From Rhodoblastus acidophilus (lineage in GTDB: Bacteria; Pseudomonadota; Alphaproteobacteria; Rhizobiales; Beijerinckiaceae), in the NCBI RefSeq assembly GCF_009720655.1, contig NZ_WNKS01000001.1, forward strand, positions 248,001-312,000: a DNA stretch of 64,000 nucleotides, in the 5' to 3' direction. Position 1 is the stretch's first letter, and every line of letters starts with the position of its first letter. This document shows positions 61,860 to 64,000 of this stretch, piece after piece. The notes below the pieces were generated by a model, which was not told the DNA's origin, did no database searches, and was given only the letters and a program-made list of their open reading frames with translations. The position numbers and the translations under genes were made by a program.

Positions 61860-62438
61860 ATGGCGAGCGGGATGCGAAGGGCGAGGAAGCCTGAGGGGAA
61901 CGGTGAAGACGTCGTCTATGGGTTCGGCGATACAGTCCTGGGTTCGGCGCTGGCGGCCGTTTCCCCGCGCGGCGTCTGCGCCCTGCTGTTTGGCGAGCAG
62001 CACAAGAAGCTGACCAAGGAATTGCGCGCGCTCTATCCCCGGGCGCAGCCCGCGCCGGAGGAGACGTTGCAATGCGCCCTCGATGCGGCCCGCGACGTCG
62101 CCGAGCAGCCCTGGCGTTCCTTCTCCCTGCCGCTGGACATAGAAGGCACCGAGTTTCAGCTTCGGGTCTGGACGGCGCTGCGCGATATTCCGCCGGGCGT
62201 GACCGTCAGCTACGCCGAAGTGGCGCAACGGATCGGCGCGCCCAAAGCCTTGCGCGCCGTCGCCGGCGCGTGCGCCGCCAACCATCTGGCCATCGTCATC
62301 CCCTGCCACCGGGTTCTGCGGCTCAATGGGTCTCTCTCAGGCTACCGTTGGGGCCGGGAGCGCAAGCTCCGCCTGATTGAATTGGAGAAAGGCGCGGCGA
62401 GGCCCACGCCGGAGGCGCGGGTCACCGCAAGTCCGTGA
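61860..62438 (+). CDS. ogt: Methylated-DNA-protein cysteine methyltransferase
   Basis: 192 residues from the ATG at 61860; ATG 61872 is an alternative. The N-terminal domain (GFGDTVLGSALAAVSPRGVC, LLFGEQHKKLTKEL) resembles that of Ada. The C-terminal domain has the RVWTALRDIPPGVTVSYAEVA helix pair and the acceptor cysteine in IVIPCHRVLRLNGSLSGYRW. It removes O6-alkyl groups from guanine by a suicide transfer. The 3' end overlaps the convergent gene by 17 bases. Confidence 0.92.
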   Translation: MASGMRRARKPEGNGEDVVYGFGDTVLGSALAAVSPRGVCALLFGEQHKKLTKELRALYPRAQPAPEETLQCALDAARDVAEQPWRSFSLPLDIEGTEFQLRVWTALRDIPPGVTVSYAEVAQRIGAPKALRAVAGACAANHLAIVIPCHRVLRLNGSLSGYRWGRERKLRLIELEKGAARPTPEARVTASP

Positions 62439-63618
62439 ACGAGCCTGCGTTGGTTTTCCGCCCGCGCGCGCCCAAAACCACTTCGCCGGTTGGCGACGCC
62501 GGTTCACGGGCGGATGGACCCGCCGTGTCAGGCTCATCATCGGGCCATGGTGAACGCAAGAACGAACGCCAGGACGGCCCCGCGTCCACGAATTCGATGC
62601 GGTTGTCGGTGATGCGCGCGCGGGCGCATTCCTCGGCGCGCGGCGCCTGTTCCGTGTCGGACTTCAACTCGCGGCAGACAAGGTCGCCCTGCCGGCGCCA
62701 GGCGCCGATCCAGAGGCTCACCGTGTGGCGCGCGAGACGGGACGCTTCGAACACCTGTCCGTTCGGCGCGAAAAAGGTCGCGGCGCGATCCGCGTCGCGG
62801 CGTTGACGTACGAGAAGGGCGCCGACAAAGCTGCGCCCGTCCGCGACCGGGTCCCGCGTCCATTCGGCGGCGGGCTTGCCTTCGAGCAGCGGGACGTAAC
62901 CGGGGAGTCCCAGGACGTTGCCGCGCAGCAATTGGACATTCGGCGCGCCCACGCCCTCGACGGAGCCCATCGGCTCACCCTCTTCCAGGGCGCTGATCCT
63001 GTCGGGCAAGGCGCTCAACGCGCCTTTCCGCAGCTGGTCGTTCAGGCGAACGGCGAGGTAGAAACATTCACGCTTGTCGCCGCCCAGGCTGCGGCACAGA
63101 CGGTCGTCGTCGCGGCTCCAGAGCCGCGCCTCGAGTCCGGCGCCGTCGGATTCGGCGACCACGCCGCGCGAGGCGAAATAAAGGAAGCGCTTCTCTCCTT
63201 TGGGGCCGGTGATTTCCAGCGTGTTGTCGACCACCGCCCCCAGAGCGGCGGCGCCGCGCAGCGTCGCGGGCATGACCTCCTGAGGCGGCAAGAGCTTCGG
63301 CTTCTCCGCTTCGGCCGCGTTTTTCTCGGCCTCCTCTGCTTTTTTGTCCGCCTCCGCCTTTTTCGCCTCTTCCTCTTCGCGCTTTTGCTGATCGGCGGCG
63401 GCTTCCGCGGGGGCCTCTTTCGAGGCGTCCGCCGGCCCGGCCTCCTCGGCGCCCATGAAGGCGTCCCCGTTGCCGGCCGCCTGCCCCTTCTGCTTCTTCG
63501 CCTTGTGCGAAGCGAGGACATAGGTTCCAGGCGCCTGGTACTGAACGAACATGCCGCCGACGAAGCCGATGGCGATCAGCAGGGCCACGGCCCGGAGCTT
63601 GTAGGGATCTTTCTTCAT
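62422..63618 (-). CDS. Unknown membrane-anchored protein with a charged coiled-coil linker
   Basis: 398 residues from the ATG at 63618. One membrane segment (AVALLIAIGFVGGMFVQYQA) is followed by a Glu/Ala/Lys-rich stretch (residues 70-115, AEADKKAEEAEKNAAEAEK) of TolA-like character, then a globular region (FLYFASRGVVAESDGAGLEA, DRLCRSLGGDKRECFYLAVR) with cysteine pairs. The C-terminus is Pro/Gly-rich. Not recognised; probably periplasmic. Codon use is native. Confidence 0.7.
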   Translation of the reverse strand: MKKDPYKLRAVALLIAIGFVGGMFVQYQAPGTYVLASHKAKKQKGQAAGNGDAFMGAEEAGPADASKEAPAEAAADQQKREEEEAKKAEADKKAEEAEKNAAEAEKPKLLPPQEVMPATLRGAAALGAVVDNTLEITGPKGEKRFLYFASRGVVAESDGAGLEARLWSRDDDRLCRSLGGDKRECFYLAVRLNDQLRKGALSALPDRISALEEGEPMGSVEGVGAPNVQLLRGNVLGLPGYVPLLEGKPAAEWTRDPVADGRSFVGALLVRQRRDADRAATFFAPNGQVFEASRLARHTVSLWIGAWRRQGDLVCRELKSDTEQAPRAEECARARITDNRIEFVDAGPSWRSFLRSPWPDDEPDTAGPSAREPASPTGEVVLGARGRKTNAGSFTDLR

Positions 63619-63774
63619 GCTCCCTGATCTCAAAGAGGCGATTTCCGCGGCAGCCTAGCTGGCAAGCGTAAATTTCGGTTGAACGACGCTGTCGGCGCGG
63701 CGTCCCAAGCGCGACCTTAAAAATAATTTCAACCTTTGTGGGTTTTCTTGGGCGAGCCCCAAGAGGAACCTGCC

Positions 63775-63975
63775 GTGGACCAGCCTCAGCCCGAATCGAC
63801 CAACAATCTCGCCGTCATGTTGCCCGTGATGCTCGCGGTGACCGTGGGCGTTGGCTACGCGCTGAATTCCGTGTTGCGCGACAAGGGCCTCGGCATTTTC
63901 GGCAACGGCGCCGTGATGATGGTCGGCATGGCGATGGGCGTCTTCTTCATGAGTTTCGTCCAGTCCTGGCTCTGA
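63775..63975 (+). CDS. Small two-helix membrane protein
   Basis: 66 residues from a GTG at 63775, chosen for GAGGA 7 bases upstream; the frame is open from a TTG at 63736. Two hydrophobic segments, LAVMLPVMLAVTVGVGYAL and AVMMVGMAMGVFFMSFVQSW, are joined by a short loop NSVLRDKGLGIFGN. Function unknown; no neighbour on its strand within the window. Confidence 0.6.
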   Translation: MDQPQPESTNNLAVMLPVMLAVTVGVGYALNSVLRDKGLGIFGNGAVMMVGMAMGVFFMSFVQSWL

Positions 63976-64000
63976 GGCTGGCTTTCCCTTGGCCGTGAAT

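Overview
The window is GC-rich chromosomal DNA from an alphaproteobacterium, most likely of the order Hyphomicrobiales (Rhizobiales). This rests on gene order (phoR-pstSCAB-phoU-phoB; bcsS-bcsA-bcsB-bcsZ with bcsN; lgt-methyltransferase-laccase-domain gene), an alphaproteobacterial type homospermidine synthase, FNR/FixK-type boxes and dispersed palindromes typical of that group. Genus cannot be fixed from the sequence alone. No rRNA, convincing tRNA, CRISPR array or intact transposase gene was seen.

Layout. 0-3.6 kb: 3' end of ilvE, a REP-type inverted repeat, a YqeY-like gene, carA, a RelE/ParE-type toxin-antitoxin pair and a [2Fe-2S] ferredoxin resembling the FeSII (Shethna II) type. 3.7-11.3 kb: a membrane protein and the complete phosphate regulon phoR-pstS-pstC-pstA-pstB-phoU-phoB, with a three-repeat Pho box before pstS. 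11.3-20.1 kb: two accessory insertions around a large transglutaminase/DUF2126 gene: an ATPase plus a candidate PD-(D/E)XK nuclease at lower GC, and a 1036-residue DUF4062-STAND NTPase with an AT-rich segment inside its C-terminal half. 20.1-31.6 kb: housekeeping genes (moaD, pgsA, TetR-like, proC, YbjN-like, ubiK, lgt, MidA-type methyltransferase, pgeF, a DUF1963 gene, moaE, an ABC exporter pair).

31.8-41.9 kb: a cellulose synthesis cluster bcsS / bcsA-bcsB-bcsZ-TPR gene-bcsN, with a CRP/FNR-type palindrome before bcsS, a terminator after it, and a hairpin that covers the bcsA ribosome binding site. 42-47 kb: small unknown genes, one behind a near-consensus FNR/FixK box, and a tight operon of circularly permuted ATP-grasp, alpha-E, transglutaminase and Lrp-type genes; the DUF2126 protein at 13.5 kb probably belongs to the same biochemical system. 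47-53 kb: CorA/ZntB-like transporter, homospermidine synthase, GNAT acetyltransferase, a gene-free stretch rich in hairpins, and a periplasmic glucan synthesis protein. 53.3-55.5 kb: a low-GC accessory cluster (XRE-ImmA/IrrE protease, PIN-like protein, divergent two-helix membrane protein).

56-59.4 kb: an frdABCD operon of the enterobacterial four-subunit quinol:fumarate reductase type, unusual for an alphaproteobacterium. 59.5-64 kb: purine nucleoside phosphorylase, cytidine deaminase, a predicted beta-barrel protein, an O6-alkylguanine-DNA methyltransferase and two unknown genes.

The most interesting items are the ATPase/nuclease pair, the mosaic DUF4062-STAND protein, the ImmA/PIN/membrane cluster, and two related intergenic elements 27 kb apart (about 28.26-28.6 and 55.68-55.97 kb), each carrying a near-consensus parS site. 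All functional statements are from reading motifs by eye; no database search was run.
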